NCBI GenBank assembly: GCA_025354885.1
Contig: JANXLY010000213.1
Location: 1-43,161, forward strand
Length of the DNA: 43,161 bases
Source: Acidobacteriota bacterium
GTDB taxonomy: Bacteria; Acidobacteriota; Terriglobia; Bryobacterales; Bryobacteraceae
Direction: 5' to 3'
This document shows positions 8,707 to 16,016 of the stretch, in pieces. The position numbers and the translations under genes are program-made. Below the pieces are notes generated by a model. The model saw only the letters and a list, made by a program, of their open reading frames with translations. It was not told where the DNA came from and ran no database searches. The first letter of the stretch is position 1, and each line of letters starts with the position of its first letter.

Positions 8707-9036
8707 TTAGGAGGCGATTTGGGTGGAGATTTCTGCACTGATCGCGGCGGCGGACATTCGGCGCGATTTGAGACTGTTAATGTATTCCGACAATTTCATC
8801 GGCATCTTGGCACCCTTTTCGTAGCAACGCTGCACTGCCTTCTGGTAGCGCTTGAGCATTTCTTTCTGTTGGGAGTCGCCAAAGTCGAAGGCCTGAATAT
8901 CGAGCATGAGCTCAATTTCCCATGGCTGAAAGGTATTGCGGTTGATCACACCCTTGATCAACTCGTTGAGGAGACGATTGAATTGCGCGTGAACGATCTC
9001 AGTGTCGTGTTTGTTGGGGTCGTACACAAGTGGCAT
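8707..9036 (-). CDS. Hypothetical protein, helical, about 109 residues
   Basis: Not recognised. The product is soluble and mainly helical, with HAQFNRLLNELIKGVINRNT, then WEIELMLDIQAFDF, and a basic stretch QKEMLKRYQKAVQRCYEKG followed by KMPMKLSEYINSLKSRR. There is no signal peptide or membrane segment. I used ATG 9036; an in-frame TTG at 9054 would add six residues. It lies between a SirB1-like gene (82 bases upstream) and yggX (29 bases downstream) on the same strand, so it is probably co-transcribed with them. The mix of conserved-looking Trp, Phe and Tyr positions suggests a real protein. Confidence 0.65.
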   Translation of the reverse strand: MPLVYDPNKHDTEIVHAQFNRLLNELIKGVINRNTFQPWEIELMLDIQAFDFGDSQQKEMLKRYQKAVQRCYEKGAKMPMKLSEYINSLKSRRMSAAAISAEISTQIAS

Positions 9037-9118
9037 GTCGATTTTCGAGCTCAAGACAACTCATCGACCGCAATTAGGGAAAACTTGAGGGACAGGACGA
9101 AAGTAATGGAGCGAACGG

Positions 9119-9886
9119 TTAGTTTTTGTGAGCGTGCATGCGCCGGAGGCGGGAGACCTGAGCCTGGAGCTCATCCTTTTCGGGATCAAGCGGCCGCAAT
9201 TGCAGATATCGATCAAGGTCCTGCGCAGCAGCCTGATAACGCTGTGTAGCCGCAAAGGTGGCGGCTCGCTGGCGCAAGGCGTCGGCATCCAAAGGATCGG
9301 CTTCGAGAAGCAGGTTCAACACTTCAGCCGCTTTGCCCCAGCTCTCGCGTTGCAAAAAAATCAGACGCAAGTTGTTCAGCATGCGGACTAGCATGACGCT
9401 TTTTGGCGTTGCAACCAGGTAGCGCGGTTCGAGTTCTTCTTCGATGTCTTCACGGATCAGGCCGCGCTGATGGGGATCGATGTAATAGGTGTCGCCATCT
9501 TCTTCGATCCGCACAAGAAAGTGCCCTGGAGCACCAATCCCGTCCACCGTCACACCAAGACGCCGGCCCAGCTCCATGTAAAGAAGGCAGAGCGTGATCG
9601 GAATCCCTTTTCTCGACTCAAGCACATAGTTCAGGCAGGAATTGTTCGCGTTGTAGTAATCATCTTGGTTACCGGTAATACCGAGTTCCTGGAAGAGATA
9701 TTCGTGAGCGCCTACACGAAAACCGCGACTACTGCGGCGGCGGATTTCTTCGGCGTGAAAATCCAGCTCAGCAAGCCAGGGAGCCACGGACAAATTGGGG
9801 TAGACGATGCGAGCAATGTAGAGAGCTGCTTCGTCAAGATTCGGAGATTCGTCCTCACGGCGGAGGATACGGCGAAGTGGGTCCAT
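9119..9886 (-). CDS. SirB1/transglutaminase-like fold protein with C-terminal TPR
   Basis: 255 residues. The first 170 match the SirB1-type Transglut_core2 family: DEAALYIARIVYPNL, NSCLNYVLESRKGIPITLCL, LYMELGRRLGVTVDGIGAPG, then HFLVR and YYIDPHQRG. The His and Asp of a transglutaminase-like triad are present. The usual catalytic Cys position is not clearly filled in this family, so peptidase activity is doubtful. Residues 185-250 form TPR-like helices (AAEVLNLLLEADPLDADALR; YQAAAQDLDRYLQLRPLDPE), typical for the family. First gene of the run leading to yggX. The function of the family is not established. Confidence 0.8.
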   Translation of the reverse strand: MDPLRRILRREDESPNLDEAALYIARIVYPNLSVAPWLAELDFHAEEIRRRSSRGFRVGAHEYLFQELGITGNQDDYYNANNSCLNYVLESRKGIPITLCLLYMELGRRLGVTVDGIGAPGHFLVRIEEDGDTYYIDPHQRGLIREDIEEELEPRYLVATPKSVMLVRMLNNLRLIFLQRESWGKAAEVLNLLLEADPLDADALRQRAATFAATQRYQAAAQDLDRYLQLRPLDPEKDELQAQVSRLRRMHAHKN

Positions 9887-9912
9887 TGGGCTTATGAGTA
9901 GAATACCGTTTG

Positions 9913-10641
9913 ATGCGATGCTTTCTCTTTTTGGCGTTGAGTATGGTTTGCTTTGGAGCGAAGGGTTCGGCTGGATCTTGCGCGCTCAAGCTGGACCTTG
10001 ATGGGGATGGACGCGCCGAAAAGATCACAGTGGAGGGCGGAACAATGGAGGGGCCGCTTGTGGCTGTCGACCACAAAACAAAGCGCCGCTGGCTGATTGA
10101 TTCGCACGTTGTCACAAGGGAATGCTTCGCAATCGAGATTTTCGGCAGAAAAGGCATCGCGATTCTGCATCACGGGATGGCGCTGCGCTTCTATGAGCCT
10201 ACCGGCTCCTGGGGCAGTGCCTGGAAGTATGTGGACTTGTATTCCTTCTACACGGCAAGCTGGCAGGGCGGACTCATTCAGGCCGATATTGATGGCGACG
10301 GCAGGCCGGATCTGTTCTGCGGCAATTACTGGATTCGCAGTCCAGAGAGTTTTGAATTGCCATGGAGGCTCTTTGCGATTAATGCCTACCATGAGCATCC
10401 TTGGAGCGCTTCTGCGCAGTTGCACTGGGATGGAAAGAGGCTCTTGTGGGTGGAGAGCAGAAGGCCCAGGGGGCGGGTTGTGTGGTTCACGCCACCGGAG
10501 GATGTGAAGCAACTCTGGAGCGCCGCACCGCACCCGCTGAGTGAAAGACTGGATTGTCCGAAGTTGAGTGTGAGCGGTGGAAGACCACGGATTTCCGCCT
10601 CGAAAGAAACCTGCCCTGCCGATGCTTACTTACGCAGGTAG
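9913..10641 (+). CDS. Secreted hypothetical protein with VCBS/FG-GAP-like repeats
   Basis: 242 residues. A signal peptide (MRCFLFLALSMVCFGAKG) is followed by two calcium-loop-like motifs, LKLDLDGDGRAEKITVEGG and ADIDGDGRPDLFCGNYW, as in VCBS/FG-GAP beta-propeller repeats. The rest is rich in Trp and aromatic residues. Such proteins are exported and often bind sugars or surfaces, but two repeats are too few for a full propeller and no function can be assigned. ATG 9913 was preferred over TTG 9910. Its 3' end overlaps the convergent cupin gene by 16 bases within an inverted repeat. Confidence 0.6.
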   Translation: MRCFLFLALSMVCFGAKGSAGSCALKLDLDGDGRAEKITVEGGTMEGPLVAVDHKTKRRWLIDSHVVTRECFAIEIFGRKGIAILHHGMALRFYEPTGSWGSAWKYVDLYSFYTASWQGGLIQADIDGDGRPDLFCGNYWIRSPESFELPWRLFAINAYHEHPWSASAQLHWDGKRLLWVESRRPRGRVVWFTPPEDVKQLWSAAPHPLSERLDCPKLSVSGGRPRISASKETCPADAYLRR

Positions 10642-10646
10642 GCATC
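10621..10646. repeat. Imperfect inverted repeat at convergent gene ends
   Basis: The arms GATGCTTACTT and AGGTAGGCATC pair over 11 positions (two G-U on the plus-strand RNA) around a four-base loop. It contains the last codons and stops of both convergent genes, so both proteins end DAYLR plus a basic residue. It may act as a transcript 3' end, though there is no T tract. Confidence 0.6.
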
Positions 10647-10973
10647 GTCGCCGCTGATCCAGTCTTCGCGACGGGGAGTGAAGATGTCGCTCACCTCAGA
10701 ATCTTCGAGCACATCAACCGAGTGCGGCACATTGGGAGGGATCTCAAGAGTCTGCCCCGGCCCAAGCTCCACCTCGCGGCCGGCAATATGAAACAGCAGC
10801 CGTCCCGTGTGGACCATCGAAACCTGTTCATTCTCGTGATGATGCAGGGCGACCTGTCCTCCTTTTTTGAGTTGCAACAGTGCGATGGTCATGCCGGAGG
10901 TGTGAACAACGCGGCGAGAGAAGAAAGGTGTAATTTCTTCGAGGGGAATTTCATTCCATTCGTGAACAGTCAT
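10626..10973 (-). CDS. Small cupin-domain protein
   Basis: 115 residues forming a single cupin barrel. Motif 1 is GGQVALHHHENEQVSMV, which gives the His-x-His plus Glu metal ligands; motif 2 is LEIPPNVPHSVDVLED, which gives the second His. GxxxxPG-type turns (ELGPGQTLEI) fit. Cupins of this size bind a metal and act as sugar isomerases, dioxygenases or sensors; substrate cannot be told. It has no signal peptide. Divergent from the DUF1080 gene (14 bases between starts) and convergent with the secreted VCBS-like gene. Confidence 0.85.
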   Translation of the reverse strand: MTVHEWNEIPLEEITPFFSRRVVHTSGMTIALLQLKKGGQVALHHHENEQVSMVHTGRLLFHIAGREVELGPGQTLEIPPNVPHSVDVLEDSEVSDIFTPRREDWISGDDAYLRK

Positions 10974-10987
10974 AGGCTATAGAAAGT

Positions 10988-11653
10988 ATGCAACGAAGAA
11001 AGTTTCTATGTTTGAGTGCAGGCACGGCATTGGCGAGTGAATTTCCAGGCAAGGGCTGGAAGCCGCTGTTCAATGGCAAGACGCTCGCGGGCTGGACAGC
11101 TCAGGAAAACAAGGCCCAGCAGTGGACCGTCGCTGATGGATTGCTTGCCAATGGCCTGAAAGGTCAGGTGAACAACATCGTCTCCGAAAAGCAATTCGGC
11201 GATGTCGAGCTGTTTGTCGAGTTCCAGATCCCGGCCGGATCGAATTCCGGAATATATCTGCAGGGGCTTTATGAAGTGCAGATCTTTGACAGCTTCGGCA
11301 AGGAAAAGCTCACGACGCAAGACGGCGGAGCGATTTATCACCGCTGGCTCCAGGAAAAGCCAGTGGGCGGCAGCATTCCCAAAGTGAATGCTGCGAGAAA
11401 ACCTGGCGAATGGCAGACGTATCAGATCACCTTTCGTGCTCCGCGATTCGACAGTACGGGTAAGAAAACCAGCGAGGCGAAGTTCCTAAAGGTCCTGTAC
11501 AATGGCCAACTCGTTCAGGAAAACATCAGCTGCGATGGCCCGACACGCTCGGCCATGAATCTGCCGGAAGCAGCAAGGGGCCCATTGATGGTGCAAGGCG
11601 ACCACGGGCCGGTGAAGTTTCGCAGCATTGCCTGGCGTCCGTTAAAAGCGTAA
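10988..11653 (+). CDS. 3-keto-disaccharide hydrolase (DUF1080) family protein
   Basis: 221 residues with a short RRKFLCLSAGTALAS export signal that is partly Tat-like. The mature part has the DUF1080 concanavalin-like landmarks: GWKPLFNGKTLAGWT at the start, then VSEKQFGDVELFVEFQIPAG, SNSGIYLQGLYEVQIFDS, GEWQTYQITFRAPRF and GPLMVQGDHGPVKFRSI near the end. Members hydrolyse 3-keto-glucosides or bind glycans in acidobacteria, planctomycetes and bacteroidetes. Likely periplasmic or extracellular and used in plant polymer or disaccharide breakdown. The 3' end overlaps the convergent ydcF-like gene by 12 bases. Confidence 0.88.
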   Translation: MQRRKFLCLSAGTALASEFPGKGWKPLFNGKTLAGWTAQENKAQQWTVADGLLANGLKGQVNNIVSEKQFGDVELFVEFQIPAGSNSGIYLQGLYEVQIFDSFGKEKLTTQDGGAIYHRWLQEKPVGGSIPKVNAARKPGEWQTYQITFRAPRFDSTGKKTSEAKFLKVLYNGQLVQENISCDGPTRSAMNLPEAARGPLMVQGDHGPVKFRSIAWRPLKA

Positions 11654-12229
11654 GCCGAGCTCGAAGAGCGAATAGCCAACGGCTTGTCGCAAATAGAGCC
11701 AGCCCGTGTGCAGATTTGATATTTCTTTTGCCTGGCGCGGGGATCCGACGCAATTCAACCCATAGGATTCCATCATCCGTTTTGCACGAAACAAGTGATA
11801 GCCGTCGCTTACGAGGATGCAGGAGTTCCAGCCCAGGCGCTTGACAATCTCGGCACTTGCAGCAGTCGATTGCGCGGTTGTAGCCCCTTCACGCTCGATG
11901 TGAATCATCTCTACAGGGACGCCGCGGGCGGCCAGATACTGTCGCCCCACCTCGGCCTCGGTATGTACAAATTCACCGCCTGAGCCTCCTGTGGTCAAGA
12001 TGCGCGGAGCCATCTTGCGAGAGTACAAATCATAAGCATGATCGAGTCGGCTCTTGAACACCGGTGAAGGCTTGCCGTTATACTCGGCGGCTCCCAGCAC
12101 CACGATGATGTCCGAGGGTCGAGCTTCATCCAGTTGGGCCTGAGCACGGACAGCGATGGTCAATTGGGCGACCTGATAGGTCCAGGCGAGAAACAAAATT
12201 GAACCAGAAATGAGTAGAAGTTTCTTCAA
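11642..12229 (-). CDS. YdcF/SanA family membrane-anchored protein (DUF218)
   Basis: 195 residues. A single N-terminal membrane helix (LLLISGSILFLAWTY) is followed by the DUF218 fold: PSDIIVVLGAAEYNGKPSP, FKSRLDHAYDLYSRKMAPRI, LTTGGSGGEFVHTEAE, REGATTAQSTAASAEI and CILVSDGYHLFRAKRMM. E. coli relatives YdcF, SanA and ElyC act at the envelope, and ElyC affects undecaprenyl-phosphate and peptidoglycan. The exact activity is unknown. It appears to start with TTG at 12229, with only a weak GAG upstream, and is divergent from the SpoU-type methyltransferase gene (27 bases). Confidence 0.82.
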   Translation of the reverse strand: MKKLLLISGSILFLAWTYQVAQLTIAVRAQAQLDEARPSDIIVVLGAAEYNGKPSPVFKSRLDHAYDLYSRKMAPRILTTGGSGGEFVHTEAEVGRQYLAARGVPVEMIHIEREGATTAQSTAASAEIVKRLGWNSCILVSDGYHLFRAKRMMESYGLNCVGSPRQAKEISNLHTGWLYLRQAVGYSLFELGLRF

Positions 12230-12256
12230 GGTGCTCGAATTTAGTCTACTGAAGCT

Positions 12257-13027
12257 ATGGACGTGGCGCGCATAGAACGCATTTCAAGTTTGCAGAACCC
12301 TCTGCTGAAGAGCATCCGCAAGGCAGTTGCCAAAGGAAGTTCCACCGAAGATGGCTGCCTGGTGGCTGAAGGATTTCATCTGCTCGAAGAAGCCCTGAGC
12401 AGTGGGGCAAAGATAGAGGCCATCATCGGCACAGCGCAAGGGCTGGCGGGTGTAGGCAGTCTGGCAGGAAAAATTATCGAACTCACCGACTCGATGTTTC
12501 GGGATCTGTCAGGAATGGAGACCCCACAAGGCATCATGGCCCTGGTTCGAATACCGGTCTGGGATCGCGCAACTCTCAACGCCGGCAACCCCCTGATCGT
12601 TGCGCTCGACAGCGTCCAGGACCCAGGCAATGCGGGAGCGATTTTGCGCACGGCAGAAGCCTTTGGCGCTACTGCCGTCTTTGCCCTGCGGGGTACAGTC
12701 GATTTCGCCAACCCCAAACTATTGCGCGCTTCAGCAGGGAGTATCTTTCGTGTGCCCACATTCAAGGGCGAATTGAGCGAACTCAAGATGCCGCTTTATG
12801 GCGCTAGCGCAGAAGCCGGAGTGCTGGCTAGCAAGGTGGATTGGAGAGGACCCTGCGTCATCGTCATCGGCAGCGAGGGGCAAGGACTTTGCGAATCGGT
12901 GCGCAAGGCAACAAAGGGAGTAAGAATCCCCACGCGGGGCGTTGAAAGTTTGAACGCGGCGGTTGCTGCGGCAGTCTTCCTCTACGAGGCAGCTCGCCAG
13001 CGGGGGGACGAGGGCGACCAAGGGTGA
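12257..13027 (+). CDS. TrmH/SpoU family RNA 2'-O-methyltransferase
   Basis: 256 residues. The N-terminal L30e-like substrate-binding region (ISSLQNPLLKSIRKAVAK, CLVAEGFHLLEEALSSG) precedes a SPOUT knot with the three family motifs: LDSVQDPGNAGAILRTAEAF, VIVIGSEGQGLCESV and IPTRGVESLNAAVAAAVFLY. It methylates a ribose 2'-hydroxyl in rRNA or tRNA using SAM. It resembles 23S rRNA methyltransferases of the RlmB/TsnR group, but the target nucleotide cannot be read from sequence. It overlaps rarA by four bases (GTGA), so translation is coupled. Confidence 0.88.
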   Translation: MDVARIERISSLQNPLLKSIRKAVAKGSSTEDGCLVAEGFHLLEEALSSGAKIEAIIGTAQGLAGVGSLAGKIIELTDSMFRDLSGMETPQGIMALVRIPVWDRATLNAGNPLIVALDSVQDPGNAGAILRTAEAFGATAVFALRGTVDFANPKLLRASAGSIFRVPTFKGELSELKMPLYGASAEAGVLASKVDWRGPCVIVIGSEGQGLCESVRKATKGVRIPTRGVESLNAAVAAAVFLYEAARQRGDEGDQG

Positions 13028-14331
13028 GCAGCCTCTTCGAGAGCGAGCCGATTGCCGACGACCAGGGCCGCGCCTCACGCCCGCTCGCAGAGAGACTGCG
13101 ACCGGAGAAGCTGGAAGACGTTGTCGGCCAGCGCCACTTGCTGGCCCCGGGTCGGCCCATCCGCACTATGGTCGACAAGGATCGCCTCAAAAGCATGATC
13201 CTGTGGGGGCCGCCCGGAGTTGGAAAAACCACCATCGCCCGTCTGCTCGCCAAGCAGTCGAAAGCGGATTTCATCCCCTTTAGCGCAGTCCTGAGCGGCA
13301 TCAAGGAAATTAAAACGGTGATGGCTGAAGCAGAAAAGAACCTCCGCTACGGTCGTCGCACTGTCGTATTTGTTGACGAAATCCATCGCTTCAACAAGGC
13401 GCAACAGGATGCCTTTCTGCCCTATGTGGAACGTGGCGATATTGTACTGATCGGGGCCACAACCGAGAATCCCAGTTTTGAAGTGAATGGAGCGCTCCTG
13501 AGCCGTGCCAAGGTGTTTACGCTTCGTGGTCTCAGCGTTGAGGAACTCACTGAACTGGTGGATCGAGGCCTGCGCGAGTTGGGCGTCGAAGCCGATCCCG
13601 AAGTCCCGGGCATGATCGGGAGCTTTGTCAACGGAGACGCACGCAATGCATTGAATCTGGTGGAAATGGCAGCATCCGTGGCAGAAGGCGGACGCATCAC
13701 GCGCGAGAGCCTCGAAGGGGTTCTCGAGCGCAAGATGCTGCTTTATGACAAAGGCGGCGAAGAGCATTTCAACCTGGTGAGTGCACTGCACAAGAGTGTG
13801 CGCTCGAGCGATGTTGACGCAGCAATTTACTGGCTCGCCCGCATGCTCGAATCCGGAGAAGATCGCATGTACCTGGCGCGGAGACTGGTGCGAATGGCGA
13901 TTGAAGACATTGGGCTCGCCGATCCGCGCGCTGTGGAACAGGCCATCGCCTGCCAGCAGACGGTACATTTTCTGGGTGAACCAGAAGGCGATCAGGCTCT
14001 CGCGCAGATCACGATCTATCTCGCCCTGGCCCCAAAGAGTGATGCCGCCTACCAGGCGCTGAAGGCAGCCCAGACAGCCGCCCGCGAGCGTCTTGCCGAA
14101 CCGGTGCCTATGCAGTTGCGCAATGCCCCCACTCGATTGATGAAGGACCTTGGCTACGGCACCGGATACGAACATGCCCACCAGCGCGCGGATGCAGTGG
14201 TGGGCATGGTGTGCTTACCGCCCGAACTGGAGGGCACTGAGTTTTACCACCCCACCAACCGGGGAGTCGAGGCGAAAATCAGAGAGCGGCTCGAAGAGTG
14301 GAAAAAGAAGCGCGCAGCGACTACTTCTTAA
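13024..14331 (+). CDS. rarA: Replication-associated recombination protein A (MgsA/RarA AAA ATPase)
   Basis: 435 residues with the complete RarA pattern: PLAERLRPEKLEDVVGQRHL, Walker A GPPGVGKTT, Walker B VVFVDEIHRFNKAQQDAFLP, sensor 1 LIGATTENPSFEVN, and the C-terminal tetramerisation part (FNLVSALHKSVRSSDVDAAI, YLARRLVRMAIEDIGLADP, YEHAHQ). RarA acts at stalled replication forks with SSB. The start is GTG 13024, overlapping the upstream methyltransferase stop. Its 3' end overlaps the convergent ridA-like gene by 11 bases. Confidence 0.95.
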   Translation: MSSLFESEPIADDQGRASRPLAERLRPEKLEDVVGQRHLLAPGRPIRTMVDKDRLKSMILWGPPGVGKTTIARLLAKQSKADFIPFSAVLSGIKEIKTVMAEAEKNLRYGRRTVVFVDEIHRFNKAQQDAFLPYVERGDIVLIGATTENPSFEVNGALLSRAKVFTLRGLSVEELTELVDRGLRELGVEADPEVPGMIGSFVNGDARNALNLVEMAASVAEGGRITRESLEGVLERKMLLYDKGGEEHFNLVSALHKSVRSSDVDAAIYWLARMLESGEDRMYLARRLVRMAIEDIGLADPRAVEQAIACQQTVHFLGEPEGDQALAQITIYLALAPKSDAAYQALKAAQTAARERLAEPVPMQLRNAPTRLMKDLGYGTGYEHAHQRADAVVGMVCLPPELEGTEFYHPTNRGVEAKIRERLEEWKKKRAATTS

Positions 14332-14779
14332 CTTTGCTTGCGTCGGCGGTGACGGTAATTTCAATGCGTGCTTTGCCTACCAGCTTCGCGACACCCACCG
14401 TAGTGCGGGCAGGGCGGGGATCGGGAAAGTAGCCCATGTAGACCTTGTTCATGCGCTCAAAAAGGTCCATATCGGTCAAATAAACCTGCACGGCCACCGC
14501 ATCTGCGGCGCTGACACCTGCATGTTTGAGGATGCGGTCCACATTCGCGAGGCAGGCTTTCACTTCGTCTTCAAAGGCGTCCGGGATGTTGCCGCTTGCA
14601 TCACGACCAATCTGGCCCGCCACATAGAGCGTTCCGTTGGAAAGGACGCCGGGGGAATAAGGGCCAGCCGTTGCAGCACCGGGAGGCATCACGGCCTTCT
14701 TTTCTGCCTGCATCAGCTTGGGGGCCAAAAGCAAACCAGTTGCAATGGCAAAATGAATGGATTTCTGTGTGAGTGACAT
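14321..14779 (-). CDS. RidA (YjgF/YER057c/UK114) family protein with an export signal
   Basis: 152 residues; the last 122 form a RidA domain: GPYSPGVLSNGTLYVAGQIG, EVKACLANVDRILKHAG, VQVYLTDMDLFERMNKVY, and PRPARTTVGVAKL with the arginine that binds the carboxylate of imine intermediates. RidA deaminates reactive enamine/imine products. The first 25 residues (SIHFAIATGLLLAPKLMQA) look like a signal peptide, so this copy may be periplasmic, unlike the standard cytosolic enzyme. ATG 14779 was chosen because longer frames lack family similarity. It overlaps the end of rarA. Confidence 0.85.
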   Translation of the reverse strand: MSLTQKSIHFAIATGLLLAPKLMQAEKKAVMPPGAATAGPYSPGVLSNGTLYVAGQIGRDASGNIPDAFEDEVKACLANVDRILKHAGVSAADAVAVQVYLTDMDLFERMNKVYMGYFPDPRPARTTVGVAKLVGKARIEITVTADASKVKK

Positions 14780-14906
14780 TAATAGCAGTGTAAAGCATGC
14801 AAAGCAAAGGACTAGTAGTACCTTCGTACTCAGTAAAATTGGGCCATTTAGATCATTGAGCTTTTCCGTCGAATGGGGCATTCTGACAGTGTCAGGAGAG
14901 TGAAAA

Positions 14907-15266
14907 GTGTTCGGAATGCAAAGCAGCGGTCGTGGTGTAAAAGATGCGAGTGATCGACGCGGTTCAGATCGGTTTCCGATCGAACGCGAGGTCAAGTATA
15001 AGGTGCTATCCAAGCGCAGCGCCGATGAGGCGGGATCGGGGAAGACCTTAAACATGAGCAGCTCGGGTGTCTTGTTCACTGCAGAGCACCTTCTCATCCC
15101 TGGCAAGAGAATTGAAGTCTCCATCAGCTGGCCTGCCCAGTTGAACAACAAGACAAATCTGAAGCTGGTTGCCCGAGGCCGCGTGGTGCGGTGCGAAGAT
15201 GGCCGGGCAGCGCTTGAGATTCAGCAATACGAATTCCGCACCCAGGGCAGTATCCAGATTCACTAA
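14907..15266 (+). CDS. PilZ domain protein (probable c-di-GMP receptor)
   Basis: 119 residues, a single PilZ domain. The arginine patch is DRRGSDRFPI and the second motif is LNMSSSGVLF, matching RxxxR and (D/N)xSxxG, the two signatures that wrap c-di-GMP. Beta strands such as RIEVSISWPAQL and LVARGRVVRCEDGRAALEIQ follow. PilZ adaptors change motility, exopolysaccharide or transcription by protein contact. It starts at GTG 14907 after an AGGAGAG ribosome binding site. No partner is encoded beside it. A strong terminator follows. Confidence 0.85.
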   Translation: MFGMQSSGRGVKDASDRRGSDRFPIEREVKYKVLSKRSADEAGSGKTLNMSSSGVLFTAEHLLIPGKRIEVSISWPAQLNNKTNLKLVARGRVVRCEDGRAALEIQQYEFRTQGSIQIH

Positions 15267-15310
15267 GACTTTTTGTTCGTTGTCCTTCTCCGTTTGAGTA
15301 GTTCCCTATC

Positions 15311-15354
15311 AGGCGGGCCATCTTGGAAAAGACGGCCCGCCTATTTCTTTTTTC
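15311..15354 (+). terminator. Rho-independent terminator after the PilZ gene
   Basis: AGGCGGGCC (15311-15319) pairs with GGCCCGCCT (15334-15342). The inner TCTT/AAGA pairs extend the stem past one A/C mismatch to a GGAA loop. ATTTCTTTTTTC follows. The T tract is on the plus strand, so it ends the PilZ transcript, 45 bases after its stop. The minus-strand J-domain/WG gene ends just beyond it and could share the hairpin. Confidence 0.9.
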
Positions 15355-16002
15355 TCAAGCGATGTGATGGCCGCTGCGAGTCGGATCAAACACGAGATCT
15401 CCGGCAGGATTCACTTTGCCCCAGCGGGCACCCAGGCGCACGTCAGCGCTACCATCCACAAAACTGTGTGCTTCCTGGTAGCGTGGCGGAATGGCAAAAG
15501 CCCCTTCAGAATCGATATAGCCCCAGCGCCCATACCAGCGCACTGCCGCCAAACCTTCCGAAAAATCCGTACAATCCTCATAAAGCGGGTTGATGCGCCA
15601 ATGTCCATTCTTGTCGATGAAGCCCCACTTTGCTACCGACTGCACCGCAGCCAGCCCTCGCACAAACGCCCGCGCCTGTGAAAATTCCGGGTGGATCACC
15701 GTTTTGCCCTTGTGATCGATGTAGCCCCACAATTCCCCAAAATCCATGGCAATCAGCTCAACTTCTTCAGCAAACTCACCAAACTTCGAGAGCATCTCGT
15801 AGGCTTCGACGATTTCTTTGAGTTTTTCTTCTGCCTTACGGCGCAACCGTTCTGGCTCATGCATGTGCCGGTCGGGGTGCCAGATCTTCACCAGATCGTG
15901 ATAGGCGTCGCGTGCCTCTTCGATCGTACACATCGGACGCACCTCAAGGATGCTGTACGCGCGTGCGAGGTGCTCGGGGATTGGGGTGCTAATGCTGCTC
16001 AA
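15355..16002 (-). CDS. J-domain / WG-repeat fusion protein
   Basis: 215 residues. Residues 10-75 are a J domain (AYSILEVRPMCTIEEARDAY, HPD at 42-44, EKLKEIVEAYEMLSKF). From 90 on come four WG repeats with the Trp-Gly pair at 92, 126, 160 and 194, exactly 34 residues apart (WGYIDHKGK, WGFIDKNGH, WGYIDSEGA, WGKVNPAGD). J domains recruit Hsp70; WG repeats are beta-rich modules of unclear ligand. The fusion suggests an adaptor that brings DnaK to a target bound by the WG part; this is inference. The start is probably TTG 16002. Last gene of the minus-strand run from 21072. Confidence 0.85.
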   Translation of the reverse strand: MSSISTPIPEHLARAYSILEVRPMCTIEEARDAYHDLVKIWHPDRHMHEPERLRRKAEEKLKEIVEAYEMLSKFGEFAEEVELIAMDFGELWGYIDHKGKTVIHPEFSQARAFVRGLAAVQSVAKWGFIDKNGHWRINPLYEDCTDFSEGLAAVRWYGRWGYIDSEGAFAIPPRYQEAHSFVDGSADVRLGARWGKVNPAGDLVFDPTRSGHHIA

Positions 16003-16016
16003 ATCGAAGTATCGGC

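Noticed and set aside
13075..14181. 368-codon minus-strand open frame within rarA
   Set aside because: Antisense shadow; rarA on the plus strand is complete with all motifs.
14817..14830. AGTAC-CTTC-GTACT hairpin before the PilZ gene as a regulatory RNA
   Set aside because: Five-base stem only, no T tract and no link to a known RNA class.
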